Source of the DNA: HyVt-477 sp965224605
GTDB taxonomy: Bacteria > Pseudomonadota > Gammaproteobacteria > Thiotrichales > Thiotrichaceae
NCBI GenBank assembly: GCA_965224605.1
Contig: CBDCZP010000012.1
Location: 219,376-283,375, forward strand
DNA length: 64,000 bases
Direction of reading: 5' to 3'
A program made the position numbers and the translations under genes. A model generated the notes under the pieces. It had not been told where the DNA came from and ran no database searches. It worked only from the letters and a program-made list of their open reading frames with translations. Of the stretch, positions 18,101-27,119 are shown piece after piece (within the stretch, counting starts at the first letter, position 1; each line of letters opens with the position of its first letter).

Positions 18101-18307
18101 CACCTTCTTGAGCACCGCTATGACCTTGATTTCTGCCTACAGACATTTAATCAAGGTTATAAGCACTTATGTACCTCACTAGTCACCGCATCAAGTTTGT
18201 CTGATGGTCGCATTGATGAATACCTTGATAGTTATGGGCTTGATTTTATGAAGCCAGAAAACTGGCAAAAAGTAATTTCCTCCGTAGCTAATATTAAAGA
18301 ATGTTAG
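15185..18307 (+). CDS. Large multidomain glycosyltransferase-like protein
   Basis: 1040 residues. Residues 1-40 form one TPR-like hairpin (ALQKGDYVAAIQCYLEILQKRP). About 55-300 look like the N-terminal half of a GT4-type GT-B fold (YDIVHLYKP, then GSRVVLDIDEEEL). The middle (about 340-780) matches no family I know. Residues 790-1040 resemble a GT2/GT-A domain (LSLSVLLCLEKPVDKT; LNLAAKEAKGSHYLIVDETALLHDP; GGLDTEHLLEHRYDLDFCLQ), but the metal-binding DxD position reads DET. It probably assembles the capsule repeat or acts as a scaffold. It overlaps the next gene by 7 bases, implying co-translation. Confidence 0.6.
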   Translation: MDSSLKQGNRALQKGDYVAAIQCYLEILQKRPELARIHTGNIELASLKYKHSRMNDNKQSLAVCGWNLSKKGSQRILTLSKNYNSTNGIDVEIINASTVETSNKNIEYPFPDRLFYVKENNSFIEKTLEFVVKTPYDIVHLYKPCMPNIFLGIIYKLVWGSRVVLDIDEEELRCSNADSPIQLHNYIFENNASPSTNNLFSKVWTQVAVSLATEFDAVTVADSNLMIQYGGILVKKTARNLPYLQKNYTSSGITQSLRFLLSSLNECEQLKKLDVYSTDEYYDGITRTTIYSEQKKMIKENYHALKSKLRSKLDKYIAKPPLILQQKKQPVVPPIDINKLTLCKDKPLLKLGGQVLGFINNTDHNPLSTLLANTPGLQSLLVFRQLHVSDFNSSLSKDIELQSSIATAPCSEHELASIDYPCNSSFTPFSQSDFMLSDIWFSNDFKLKVRIEREDSVQAAVCVMRCYQFNQRQNALHICSESQVEQDGITFLDIDLINPYYPLLFISTSEQGELFGITFLPFPSLCRGGMHFGELSSVGQRPEYLANLKYISNFLVSELIGSKDNKSKVKQTFAISRLTIDLRGAMGSEKIFSSPVKDWLVNIMKISAQPHDTGVELDETQTYLASALTEKTTFKERQSEEALTLTIAANSLPTVSALVTKKRIIDGGKTQQNGSYIVADFVTGAPKSIITMPSKGDDLLVLQSKHHPLSYPTIRRESLVDNASTVELQPQPPLAVSFPLAEKNNEASLLQPTAPDYSEPLLQVSLSDEEKNELSLSVLLCLEKPVDKTYGFFQSLSHQTIASVVHLVVVVTQWNNDELKELEAALNQLFENRYSVINSSAVNRSTQLNLAAKEAKGSHYLIVDETALLHDPRTLETLYLVASKGDDKEEIASVACVLLREISLKKGSEVRFHSGGIYISHLSFQSTPNVVFNEPYTLTAFPHATYPVIANSFRLILVNAKAWNKVGGLDTEHLLEHRYDLDFCLQTFNQGYKHLCTSLVTASSLSDGRIDEYLDSYGLDFMKPENWQKVISSVANIKEC

Positions 18308-19848
18308 TTATGGATATTTGTATTGTTGTACCTTCAGAAGAATATCTAGGTTTAGCCGGAGTGCGTATTCGTTATAGACGTATCGAAAAGCACCTAAATA
18401 ATCTGGGTGCAAAGCTTCATATCAGACCCATCCAAACCTTAGATTCGAAAGCAAAATTCAAATACGACATCTATCTGTTTAGCAAGTGCTACGATGCACG
18501 TACTGTTTTAATTGCACAACTTATAGCACAGACAGACAAGCTGGTAGGTATTGATTTTTTTGATGATTATTTTAGCCAAATTACTGACAGTCGTTTTGTT
18601 AAGCAACGCAAATGGTTACGTAGCCTAAGCGAATTTACTAATTTTTATTTATGCTCAACTGATCAAATGCGGAAAGTTATTTCTCGATATTTGCCCGAGA
18701 TACCGAGCCATGTTCTATATGATCCCTTTGAAGCACTCAGTTTAGAAACAGTATCAAACACGACTGAGCAAAACCTTAATCAAACAATAGCTTCCCGACA
18801 AATAAATGTTGCCTGGTTTGGAACAGGAGATAACCCCTATTTTTCAGTAGGGCTACATGATTTATCTGCCTATAGCTATGCATTAAAAGATTTGTCAGCA
18901 AGGGGCTATACAGTAAGCTTGAATCTCTTGACCAATAAGCGTGCGTTAAATACAGAAGGTTTGGAAATGCTTAGCAGGCTTCCCGTTTCGTATAGGATTG
19001 ATGAATGGTCAGTAGAAAAAGAAAAAGACCTTTTGAGCAAAAGCTTAGTTGCATTCATCCCCGTTAACGCACAAAATTTTAGTATTGCAAAATCATCCAA
19101 CAGAGCAGTCACCGCATTAACAGCAGGGACACAGGTTCTTTCAATTGGATACCCCCTATATGAAAGATACCACGAATTTATTTATCGTTCGGTTGACCCG
19201 TTACTCCAAGATATTGAAGCAAGACAACTCAAGTTGAGAAAAGCCACGGCTCCTGGGTTGAAAACACTTTTTGCAGATTGTGCTCACCCAGAAAGCGAAG
19301 CTAAAAAATACCATCAGTTTTTAACGGAACAATGGCGTAATAAAAAAAATAGAACAAATCCGTCAAGTCAAAAATCAAGAGAAAAGAATAATTTATTTGG
19401 CATAATCCACGGAGTAAGTAGCCAGGTAGCCTGTCACAAACTAAGTCAAAAACTAGGTTGTCTATCTATATCTAGCCCGTTCAGTAATACAAAACTCAAC
19501 TATGATGTACGTTTTGTAGCGATCAATAAAGAAGATGCTCAACAACTTGAAGTGCAGCTAGATAAGCGTGCGTTAGAAAAAATACAACCCCAACTAATTA
19601 AACACTTAAAACAAAAAAAGTCTCTTACCGGAAAGAACATAAAAAGCTTAGAGATTACCACTTTATTTCCAAAGGAATCCGCTAGAATAGTGAATGCCTT
19701 CAATAGCCGTTATAAAATTGAAAGAGTAGCTCGTTATAAACAGGTAATGACATCAATTTACTTGATTCTTGAAACAGTGCTTCCAGAGATCAAGCTGTCA
19801 GTCTCTGAGGCAAATATACTCTATGGATATGAATCGAAAGAGGGCTAA
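18301..19848 (+). CDS. Glycosyltransferase-like protein of the capsule locus
   Basis: 515 residues with the general look of a GT-B glycosyltransferase: an N-terminal MDICIVVPSEEYLGLAGVRIRYRRI that fits a GT4 donor/acceptor opening, a VGIDFFDDYF segment paralogous in position to the HIDDDLL motif of the next two genes, and a C-terminal-half segment IAKSSNRAVTALTAGTQVLSIGYPLYE like the donor-sugar site. The last 140 residues are Lys-rich with no recognised fold. Two ATGs (18301 and 18310) are possible; the first overlaps the previous stop. The sugar transferred is unknown. Confidence 0.6.
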   Translation: MLVMDICIVVPSEEYLGLAGVRIRYRRIEKHLNNLGAKLHIRPIQTLDSKAKFKYDIYLFSKCYDARTVLIAQLIAQTDKLVGIDFFDDYFSQITDSRFVKQRKWLRSLSEFTNFYLCSTDQMRKVISRYLPEIPSHVLYDPFEALSLETVSNTTEQNLNQTIASRQINVAWFGTGDNPYFSVGLHDLSAYSYALKDLSARGYTVSLNLLTNKRALNTEGLEMLSRLPVSYRIDEWSVEKEKDLLSKSLVAFIPVNAQNFSIAKSSNRAVTALTAGTQVLSIGYPLYERYHEFIYRSVDPLLQDIEARQLKLRKATAPGLKTLFADCAHPESEAKKYHQFLTEQWRNKKNRTNPSSQKSREKNNLFGIIHGVSSQVACHKLSQKLGCLSISSPFSNTKLNYDVRFVAINKEDAQQLEVQLDKRALEKIQPQLIKHLKQKKSLTGKNIKSLEITTLFPKESARIVNAFNSRYKIERVARYKQVMTSIYLILETVLPEIKLSVSEANILYGYESKEG

Positions 19849-19926
19849 TGATTAACCGTATAGCCTTACACACTGCTTTCTTGAACTGAAAATTAATATT
19901 TTATATTGGAATTAATCTTTAAATAA

Positions 19927-22182
19927 ATGCACACAAAACACCTTATTTTCCTTATTAACCTAATGCAAGATGTGAACGTGCTTCGCCCTTTAATCTACCT
20001 GGCTAAAAGGGAACTGGATGCTCCGATAGTGCTGCTCGTGTCCCATCTTTTGTATAAACGGGATAAACAAGGGATTTGGAAAAAAGAATTAAAAGAAATT
20101 TGTGCTGAAACAGGATCGACAGAACATATTTATACCGATGAATTTACTGCTTATCGAATATTGGAAGGGAAAGAGGGAATGATCATCGCAGGTAGTGAAT
20201 CCGATTTATCGGCTCATTACCCAACTCATAATGTATTTCGTATTGCACCTAGTGGTTATATAAAGGTTACCCTTCAGCATGGTCTTGAATGTGTAGGTTT
20301 TTCACAAAATAAAGATCATAAAAGGGTCTATGGATATAACGTCAAGTTTGGTGCTGATATCGTCTGTGGCTGGGGAGATATTTCAGCTATGCACTCATTA
20401 TTTCCTTCTGAGAGATCGAAATATTACCAAACTGGCTCGACCTTGTTGTTAAAAGACTATGAGCAACTAAACCAACAACCTGATCAGCAGATTTCAGGTG
20501 GCATTGTTTGTGAGAATCTTCACTCAGTACGTATGGGGGCTAATGGTGAATTAACCGCCCCCTTTATGGATAATTTTTTTGCCTTCGCAAAACACCTTAA
20601 ACAAAAAAATAAAAAACTCACATTAAGACCACACCCCGGCGGTCAATACATTATAAAAAAGAAAGTAGTCCTACCAAGCTATGTGAGACTTAATAATTTA
20701 CCGATGTACAAAGTAAATCTAGCGGCTTATGATTTTGGAATATCAGCACCTTCCTCAGTACTTGTTGACATGGTGTTGGCAGGCATTCCCACCGCAGTAT
20801 GGCAAGATGAAGGCGAAACAATGGATGCCAGTAGTTATGAAGGCATAACCGTAATACGAGGGTTTAATGATTGGCTTGCTTTTGAAAGAGATGTGATAGA
20901 ACGCCCAGAAATGTTGATCGCAAAGCAAGAACGCTTTCTACAACGCAGCCGAATGTTATTAGATGCAAAAGAAGTAAAAAAGCGTTTTACGCAACTATTT
21001 AATTCGGGTATTGGTTATCAATTATCCACTAAGAGTGGGGGACAAAAAGATAAGGTAAAACAAAGAGTCCTTTTTATAGCGAATGGCCTTATTCCAACAT
21101 TACAAATATCTTTTCTAAACCCTTTAGTAACGGATGCTTCTGGTGATACTACCGAATGTGAAACTATTTTTGGGGAGGATCTTAAGAAAAAATATGCTGA
21201 TGAGTTCGGTGAATATTTAGGACAGGCAAAGATTGATGCTGAAAAGTGGTTGGAGGATAAACTCCATCAATTTGCGCCAACCTTAATCGTTTTCTCACGT
21301 TATAGCGATCCGTTATATGACTACATCGTTGGCTTCGCTAATATCAAAGGTATTCCTATTATTTATCATATTGATGATGATTTACTGAATGTGCCAATCG
21401 AAATCGGAAAGTCAAAATATAGATCGCATAATCGACCTAATAGATTAAAAGCGGTTCGCTATTTATTAGACCGTTCTGATCTGGTTTATTGCTCCACTAA
21501 TATGCTGTTACAGCGTTTTAGAGAGCAAGGAATTAGAACGCCAATGATAGCAGGGAATATTTATTGTACGGGTAAGGTTCTGTGTGAGCCTGTTAAACGC
21601 CCTTTACAAAAAATTGGTTATATGGGCTTTGACCATGCACATGATTTGAATACTATCGTACCCGTGCTAGTTAATATTTTAAGAAGATATCCGAAAATCA
21701 CATTCGAACTTTTTGGCTCCATACCAAAGCCAGTCGAGCTTGATGAGTTTGAAAATCGAGTATCTGTCATTCCTCCTGTTCGTGGCTATGCAGAGTTCAT
21801 GAAGAAATTTGCAAGTCTCGATTGGGATTTAGGACTCTGCCCCTTAGCTAATTTACCCTTCAATATAGTGAAGGCAAATACGAAATGGGTAGAGTATACC
21901 TCAGTGGGTCTTGCTGTTATTGCAACTAAAGGGGTGGCTTATGATGATTGCTGTGCTGATAACTGTGGAATATTAGTTAATACACCAAAGGAGTGGGAAC
22001 AAGCTGTAGAAAAATTAATCCAAGATGATGAGTACAGATACCAAATGATAAAAAATGCGCAGAATAGGTTAAGGACTGAATATTCCGTATCGCAATTAAG
22101 AAAACAAATACACCGCATATTTGATTCAGCCAAAGAACTACGAGATTCATCATATGATGGGGCAGCTAGGGTAGCTAAATAG
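19927..22182 (+). CDS. Two-module glycosyltransferase (LQHG-type GT-B plus GT4-like)
   Basis: 751 residues that appear to be two fused enzymes. Residues 1-360 resemble the TagF/capsule-synthesis GT-B fold: VTLQHGLECVGFS, then LTLRPHPGG, and a GISAPSSVLVDMVLAGIPTAVW donor-site segment. Residues 375-751 are a second GT-B-like module that is clearly paralogous to the whole of the next gene (shared II.HIDDDLLNVP, .YVSTK/YCSTN, GYMG, NPFN..KA.TKWVEY). The fusion suggests two consecutive transfers in building the capsule chain or its linker. It could cover a step normally done by a separate enzyme; which sugars are involved cannot be told. Confidence 0.65.
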   Translation: MHTKHLIFLINLMQDVNVLRPLIYLAKRELDAPIVLLVSHLLYKRDKQGIWKKELKEICAETGSTEHIYTDEFTAYRILEGKEGMIIAGSESDLSAHYPTHNVFRIAPSGYIKVTLQHGLECVGFSQNKDHKRVYGYNVKFGADIVCGWGDISAMHSLFPSERSKYYQTGSTLLLKDYEQLNQQPDQQISGGIVCENLHSVRMGANGELTAPFMDNFFAFAKHLKQKNKKLTLRPHPGGQYIIKKKVVLPSYVRLNNLPMYKVNLAAYDFGISAPSSVLVDMVLAGIPTAVWQDEGETMDASSYEGITVIRGFNDWLAFERDVIERPEMLIAKQERFLQRSRMLLDAKEVKKRFTQLFNSGIGYQLSTKSGGQKDKVKQRVLFIANGLIPTLQISFLNPLVTDASGDTTECETIFGEDLKKKYADEFGEYLGQAKIDAEKWLEDKLHQFAPTLIVFSRYSDPLYDYIVGFANIKGIPIIYHIDDDLLNVPIEIGKSKYRSHNRPNRLKAVRYLLDRSDLVYCSTNMLLQRFREQGIRTPMIAGNIYCTGKVLCEPVKRPLQKIGYMGFDHAHDLNTIVPVLVNILRRYPKITFELFGSIPKPVELDEFENRVSVIPPVRGYAEFMKKFASLDWDLGLCPLANLPFNIVKANTKWVEYTSVGLAVIATKGVAYDDCCADNCGILVNTPKEWEQAVEKLIQDDEYRYQMIKNAQNRLRTEYSVSQLRKQIHRIFDSAKELRDSSYDGAARVAK

Positions 22183-22184
22183 TT

Positions 22185-23267
22185 ATGATGAATATAAATC
22201 GCATACTTGTTCTTTCAGAAAACATTAGCGCAACTCAACATATCGGTTTCTCAAGGCCACTGAAAAACTTAGTAATTGACAGTAGTTTAGTCGTTGGGAT
22301 GGGCTCAATTCACAAAGTAAGAAACTTTAAAGCTAAAAGCAAAAAACTTTGGGAGCAACATAACCCAGATGTACTGATCTTATCCCGATTCACAAATGCA
22401 CGTGCGCTACACTTCATTGAAGTAGCAAAAAAAACAGGCATACCCGTGATTTTTCATATAGATGATGATCTTCTTAATGTTCCACTTAGTCTTGGCAAGG
22501 AAAAGTATGATGCATACCACCAGCCCAAAAGGATGCGAGCGCTAGTAAAGAACATGAATGCTAGTGATCTAATCTATGTCTCAACAAAACCACTTGCTAT
22601 TGCATTTGAAAAACACGGTATTACACGACCAATAGTAGCAGGAGATCTCTATTGCTCCATTGACGCTGATTTAATAACAACCCCTCTTCCTTCGACGGTT
22701 CCCGTTATTGGCTATATGGGTACAGGAGGCCACTCAGCAGACCTAGCCATGATGATGCCTGCCATAGTAAAGCTAATGAACGAAAACCCACTATTGCGCT
22801 TTGAAACCTTTGGCACCATAAAGCCACCCAAAGAACTCAGCATATTTGGCAATCGTTACGCGCATCACAAAGGAGTCTCTGATTACGAATTATTCTTGGA
22901 AAGATTAAAAGAGCTCGGTTGGTGGGTAGGCATAGCACCACTAGAAGATAACCCTTTCAATCGCTGTAAAGCAGACACCAAGTGGGTGGAATACAGCTTT
23001 GCAGGTATGCCTGTAGTCGCATCTGATTTGCCTGTTTACCACAAAGCATGTGCCGACGAATCAGGAATACTAGCCAAGAATAATACAGAGTGGTTTTACG
23101 CACTAAAGGCTTTAGTTCGTGATGCGGCATTAAGACAAAAATTCGTAACCAACGCACAAACAAAACTCAGCCAGCAATACACACACAACATTCTCGAAAA
23201 ACAAATCATGGGCGTGATACAGCAAGTACAAAGCACGCAACGAAACAAAGCAGAAAATGTTAGCTAG
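22185..23267 (+). CDS. GT4-like glycosyltransferase
   Basis: 360 residues, starting two bases after the previous stop (ATG at 22185 or 22188). It is a GT-B-type protein with the motif IPVIFHIDDDLLNVP, a linker GYMGTGGHSADLA that begins the C-terminal Rossmann half, and KADTKWVEYSFAGMPVVASDLPVY at the donor site. It is paralogous to residues 375-751 of the preceding protein, so one probably arose from the other by duplication. It should act at the cytoplasmic face during capsule assembly; donor and acceptor are unknown. Confidence 0.72.
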   Translation: MMNINRILVLSENISATQHIGFSRPLKNLVIDSSLVVGMGSIHKVRNFKAKSKKLWEQHNPDVLILSRFTNARALHFIEVAKKTGIPVIFHIDDDLLNVPLSLGKEKYDAYHQPKRMRALVKNMNASDLIYVSTKPLAIAFEKHGITRPIVAGDLYCSIDADLITTPLPSTVPVIGYMGTGGHSADLAMMMPAIVKLMNENPLLRFETFGTIKPPKELSIFGNRYAHHKGVSDYELFLERLKELGWWVGIAPLEDNPFNRCKADTKWVEYSFAGMPVVASDLPVYHKACADESGILAKNNTEWFYALKALVRDAALRQKFVTNAQTKLSQQYTHNILEKQIMGVIQQVQSTQRNKAENVS

Positions 23268-23285
23268 AAGAAAAGGATTCAGTTC

Positions 23286-24035
23286 ATGTCAGTAACATTT
23301 ACCGTCATCATTCCAGCACGCTATGCATCAACTCGACTACCGGGAAAACCACTACTGGATATAGCCGGTAAACCCATGATTCAACACGTCTATGAGAAGG
23401 CATGTGCCAGCGACGCAACAAACGTTTATATCGCCACCGATGACAAACGAATACAACAAGTCGCAGAAAGCTTCGGTGCAGACGTACTAATGACCTCATC
23501 AAACCATACATCAGGCACAGATAGGCTAGCTGAGGCCGCATTACAACTAAATCTGGCGGACGATATGCCAGTAGTAAATTTACAAGGTGACGAGCCATTA
23601 ATGCGCCCAGCCTTAATACGACAAGTAGCAGAAGCTTTAATAGAACACCCAGAAGCACCCGTATCTACCTTGTGTGAACCCGTAGAAGAACCCGAATTTA
23701 GCGACCCAAGCGTGATCAAAGTAATACACGACTCAAAAGGATTTGCCCTCTACTTTAGTCGTGCGGCACTACCTTACCTGCGTGACAAAGAAAACGGCTA
23801 TCAGAGTCAACCCATGCGTCATGTCGGTTTGTATGCTTATCGTGCAGCCTATCTACAAACGTATACCCAATTGCCAGCTGCTACTATTGAAGAAGATGAA
23901 GCACTAGAACAATTAAGAATACTTTATTCTGGCGACAAAATTTATTCAGCAGTGGCTTGTGAATGTCCAGAAGCGGGGAGTGTAGATACACCTGCTGATT
24001 TAGAACAGGTAAGACGTATACTAGAAGTTAGCTAA
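23286..24035 (+). CDS. kdsB: 3-deoxy-manno-octulosonate cytidylyltransferase (CMP-Kdo synthetase)
   Basis: 249 residues, the standard KdsB/KpsU length. The nucleotide-binding N-terminus IIPARYASTRLPGKPLLDIAGKPMI is diagnostic, followed by YIATDD, TSGTDRLAEAA, NLQGDEPL and the late HVGLYAYR and LEQLRIL. It couples Kdo to CMP in the cytoplasm. Because it sits among kps-type genes with kpsF, it probably supplies CMP-Kdo for the poly-Kdo linker of the capsule (KpsU role); whether lipid A core uses another kdsB is not visible here. Confidence 0.95.
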   Translation: MSVTFTVIIPARYASTRLPGKPLLDIAGKPMIQHVYEKACASDATNVYIATDDKRIQQVAESFGADVLMTSSNHTSGTDRLAEAALQLNLADDMPVVNLQGDEPLMRPALIRQVAEALIEHPEAPVSTLCEPVEEPEFSDPSVIKVIHDSKGFALYFSRAALPYLRDKENGYQSQPMRHVGLYAYRAAYLQTYTQLPAATIEEDEALEQLRILYSGDKIYSAVACECPEAGSVDTPADLEQVRRILEVS

Positions 24036-24166
24036 TTTAGTTATTGAGCATCCAGGAATAGTGCTAATTTTGGTCGGTTTTGTAAATTGCCCAGACTCTT
24101 GACAACCCTATGGTACTTGAATATTGGTTATCTAGATTTTAATGATTTAAAGAATGGTTTTATTGA

Positions 24167-25225
24167 ATGAACTTAATTGATTTGGTTAGAAGGAAAGATA
24201 AAGTGCTAGAGTCTGGTAATGATTTACAAGTGACTTTTGTCAATTGGCTAGGAGAGTCTTGGCGTTCTCTTCGCGTCGAAGCTAATAAATCTCCACAAAT
24301 AGTTATCACTGGTATTTCTAGGGTAACATCACTTAAAGGCAGACCATTCGCATCCGGATGGTATGTCTCTTGTGAAAAGGCATCATCATTTTTGAAGATC
24401 ATTCTTGAGACAGATGGTGAAGTGATATCAAAGAACATAGAGTTGGGAAGTATCCCTGTGCCAGTAACGATACCTTGGCCGTTTGATGATAGATTACTGA
24501 ATAAAAATACCAAGCTAAAATTACATTTTGACTTACCTACAGGAAGTAATGCTAGCTTGCTAGTTCATCGTAAATTAGATCGTAAACACCTCATTGCTTT
24601 TGCACAAGGACATGGTGTTGAATTAGGTCCCGGTTCTAATCCACAAATACTCAATAGTGATATAACCAAAGTGAGTTATATCGAAGAAACATCCCAAGAA
24701 GAGTGGATAAAACTTTATGATGGCACAGGAAAGCGCAAAGCAAAAGAAGCAGACTTTTCGGATTATATTATTGGAAATGCGTGGGATATCCCATGTGAAG
24801 ATGATTCATTGGACTTTATTTTCAGCAGCCATGTCTTTGAACACTTGGCCAATCCTTTGGGACACCTCGTTAGATGGCATAAAAAACTAAAAGCTGGAGG
24901 TACCATACTAGCAGTAGTACCTGAACTCCACTCAACGAAGGATCGAGAAGCCAACCCATCCACCCTTGATGAAATTAAGAATGAATTTAAGGAAGGAATA
25001 CAATCTCCAACGGTAGAACACTATTCATGTTGGGTGGGACTAAGAGGTTCTAATTACAATGTAGAAGATTTAATGCACTCTAAAACCTCTATTCATGTGC
25101 ATTACTATGATCCGGTCAACCTTTCGATGCTCCTCCAAGAGTGTGTAAAAGAATACGGGTTCTCTTCATACTCAATCATTCATTCCCAAAACCATAAAGA
25201 TTTCCATTATTGTTTGAGAAAATAA
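24167..25225 (+). CDS. SAM-dependent methyltransferase with N-terminal extension
   Basis: 352 residues. The C-terminal 220 residues are a class I methyltransferase: GHGVELGPGSNPQIL for the SAM loop, then NAWDIPCEDDSLDFIFSSHVFEHLANPLG (motif IV region) and LKAGGTILAVVPE. The first 130 residues are beta-rich with no known family (possibly a carbohydrate-binding module). In a capsule locus the likely substrate is a sugar or a chain end. Terminal methylation can act as a chain-length stop in ABC-dependent export; this is only a possibility here. Confidence 0.75.
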   Translation: MNLIDLVRRKDKVLESGNDLQVTFVNWLGESWRSLRVEANKSPQIVITGISRVTSLKGRPFASGWYVSCEKASSFLKIILETDGEVISKNIELGSIPVPVTIPWPFDDRLLNKNTKLKLHFDLPTGSNASLLVHRKLDRKHLIAFAQGHGVELGPGSNPQILNSDITKVSYIEETSQEEWIKLYDGTGKRKAKEADFSDYIIGNAWDIPCEDDSLDFIFSSHVFEHLANPLGHLVRWHKKLKAGGTILAVVPELHSTKDREANPSTLDEIKNEFKEGIQSPTVEHYSCWVGLRGSNYNVEDLMHSKTSIHVHYYDPVNLSMLLQECVKEYGFSSYSIIHSQNHKDFHYCLRK

Positions 25226-25269
25226 CTGCATATTTAGATTAGAAATAAACTTACTAACAAGGAGAATCC

Positions 25270-26352
25270 ATGAAAGGAGAACGCGTTTTCATCACAGGTG
25301 GGGCAGGCTTCATTGGCTCACGACTTGCAAGTGCCTTAATGAAAGAAGGCGCAGAAGTGGTTGCTTATGACATCCTCCATCCTCAAGTACATGGCAATAA
25401 CCCATCCACCGATTTCCCCATGACCTTAATAAGGGGAGATGTCAGTGATCGTGAGCTATTAAGCAAAAGCATTAATGATTTCCTTCCAACTATTGTTATT
25501 CATTTAGCGGCTGAAACAGGGACAGGCCAATCGGCAGATGAGCCTTGTCGTTATACCCAAGTCAATATAGTGGGTACTGCCAACCTGATCGAAGTGATGA
25601 GAGCAGCATCAAAGCCGCCCAAGCGGGTTGTCTTGGCCGCAACCCGTGCGGTGTATGGAGAAGGTGCATATGAAGATGCGAATGGACAACTAGTCGTACC
25701 AGAACCACGCACGACAGAAGCAATGGCAAACGGGGTTTTCGATGTATTAGATGATGATGGCAACCCTCTGAAACTAATAGCCACTCCTGAAAATATCAAA
25801 CTGGTTCCGGGGTCTGTTTACGGTTCAACCAAGCTGATGCAAGAGTATCTCTTACAACAATGCCCTGCACCTTGGGACAGTGTGATGCTTCGTCTACAAA
25901 ATGTGTATGGTCCAGGGCAATCTTTAAGAAACCCTTATACAGGAGTTTTATCTATTTTTTGCCAACAAGCTCTACGAGGTGAGACACTCAACATCTTTGA
26001 AGATGGAGTGATTTATCGTGATTTCGTTTATATAGATGATGTGGTAAATGCCTTTGTGGTGGCGTGTCAGGTTGCCGAAGCAGGAGGCCAAATTATCAAT
26101 ATTGGCACTGGAAAATTTGTTTCCATTCAAGATACAGCAGAGATCATTCTTCAGAACTTAGGATTCCCGAAAGATAAATACAATGTCACAGGAGATTATA
26201 GAGCAGGGGATATACGCCACGCGATTGCAGATATATCTATTGCTACTAATTTGCTAGGCTGGTCAGCTCAAACCACCATTGAAGAAGGAATTAAAGCATT
26301 GGCTTCCTGGGCGGCTAATTCGCCAGAAGAGGCTCGTGTTACACAAGTATAA
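25270..26352 (+). CDS. NAD-dependent sugar epimerase/dehydratase
   Basis: 360 residues of the extended short-chain dehydrogenase (GalE-like) family. It has the Rossmann motif GGAGFIGS at residues 9-16, HLAAETGTGQS in the active-site region, and a YxxxK pair in VYGSTKLMQEY, followed by RLQNVYGPGQ and a C-terminal DIRHAIADIS. It should convert a nucleotide sugar for the capsule. Sequence around GTGQS recalls dTDP-rhamnose or UDP-sugar 4-epimerases, but the substrate cannot be fixed. A good GGAG site precedes the ATG. Confidence 0.85.
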   Translation: MKGERVFITGGAGFIGSRLASALMKEGAEVVAYDILHPQVHGNNPSTDFPMTLIRGDVSDRELLSKSINDFLPTIVIHLAAETGTGQSADEPCRYTQVNIVGTANLIEVMRAASKPPKRVVLAATRAVYGEGAYEDANGQLVVPEPRTTEAMANGVFDVLDDDGNPLKLIATPENIKLVPGSVYGSTKLMQEYLLQQCPAPWDSVMLRLQNVYGPGQSLRNPYTGVLSIFCQQALRGETLNIFEDGVIYRDFVYIDDVVNAFVVACQVAEAGGQIINIGTGKFVSIQDTAEIILQNLGFPKDKYNVTGDYRAGDIRHAIADISIATNLLGWSAQTTIEEGIKALASWAANSPEEARVTQV

Positions 26353-26357
26353 TTTTT

Positions 26358-27119
26358 ATGTTTTCTTCTCTAGTCAATGCACGAAATAAAAGAAAATTAC
26401 TTATGAAGTTAGATATTAAACCCTCTAATAAAAAAATATTGGTTGTTGGTAATAGTCATACTGGTGCAATAGTGGCTGCACTTGATGAGGAGACCAAGCC
26501 GCTTATAGACGTGATTAACCTAGCCTCTTTTTTTGACCCTGAAAATAGACGGAATAAGATTTTATATCCAGAGATTGCTGATTTATTTAACCCTGAATAT
26601 ATCTTTTGTAGTTTCGGTGGATCTGAGCATAGTGTATTTGGACTACTTGATGCTCCTGTTAAATTTGATTTTATGACCCCAACTTCTAATGATGTTGAAC
26701 CTGAACGAAGAATTGTTTCCTATCAAATGATCCACGCTACACTGCGCAAGGCGATGACTAATGGTCTAACACGAATGGAAGAGTTAAATAGTTTTTTTGA
26801 TTGTCCGGTTGCTCATATTTGTACGCCTTTACCGTTTTTCGAATTAAGTAGCAACGCAAAGTTACCAAGAGTTTTTCATGAGAATTTACATTTGGGCATT
26901 AGCCCCGCATCTATAAGGAAAAAGTTGCATGATATTCACAGTGGCATAACACGCAAACATAGCTCATCTTTGGATGTAGGCTATCTTGAGGTTCCGCCAG
27001 AAAGCAGTGACGATAATGGTTTTTTACTTGAGAAGTTTTGTAGCAAAGATCCTACACATGCCAACAGAGATTACGGTAAATTAGTTATTCAGCAAATTCG
27101 GGAGGTAGCAAATGTCTAA
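26358..27119 (+). CDS. SGNH-hydrolase-like protein
   Basis: 253 residues. The start region VVGNSHTGAIVAAL resembles SGNH block I (GDS/GNS serine), and near the C-terminus DPTHANRDYG offers the Asp-x-x-His pair of block V. It therefore probably folds as an SGNH esterase or O-acyltransferase-like domain. Its stop overlaps the next gene by eight bases, so it is made together with the GSCFA protein, another SGNH relative. The pair may add or remove acyl groups on the capsule. Another possible start is the ATG at 26403; neither has a strong ribosome site. Confidence 0.6.
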   Translation: MFSSLVNARNKRKLLMKLDIKPSNKKILVVGNSHTGAIVAALDEETKPLIDVINLASFFDPENRRNKILYPEIADLFNPEYIFCSFGGSEHSVFGLLDAPVKFDFMTPTSNDVEPERRIVSYQMIHATLRKAMTNGLTRMEELNSFFDCPVAHICTPLPFFELSSNAKLPRVFHENLHLGISPASIRKKLHDIHSGITRKHSSSLDVGYLEVPPESSDDNGFLLEKFCSKDPTHANRDYGKLVIQQIREVANV

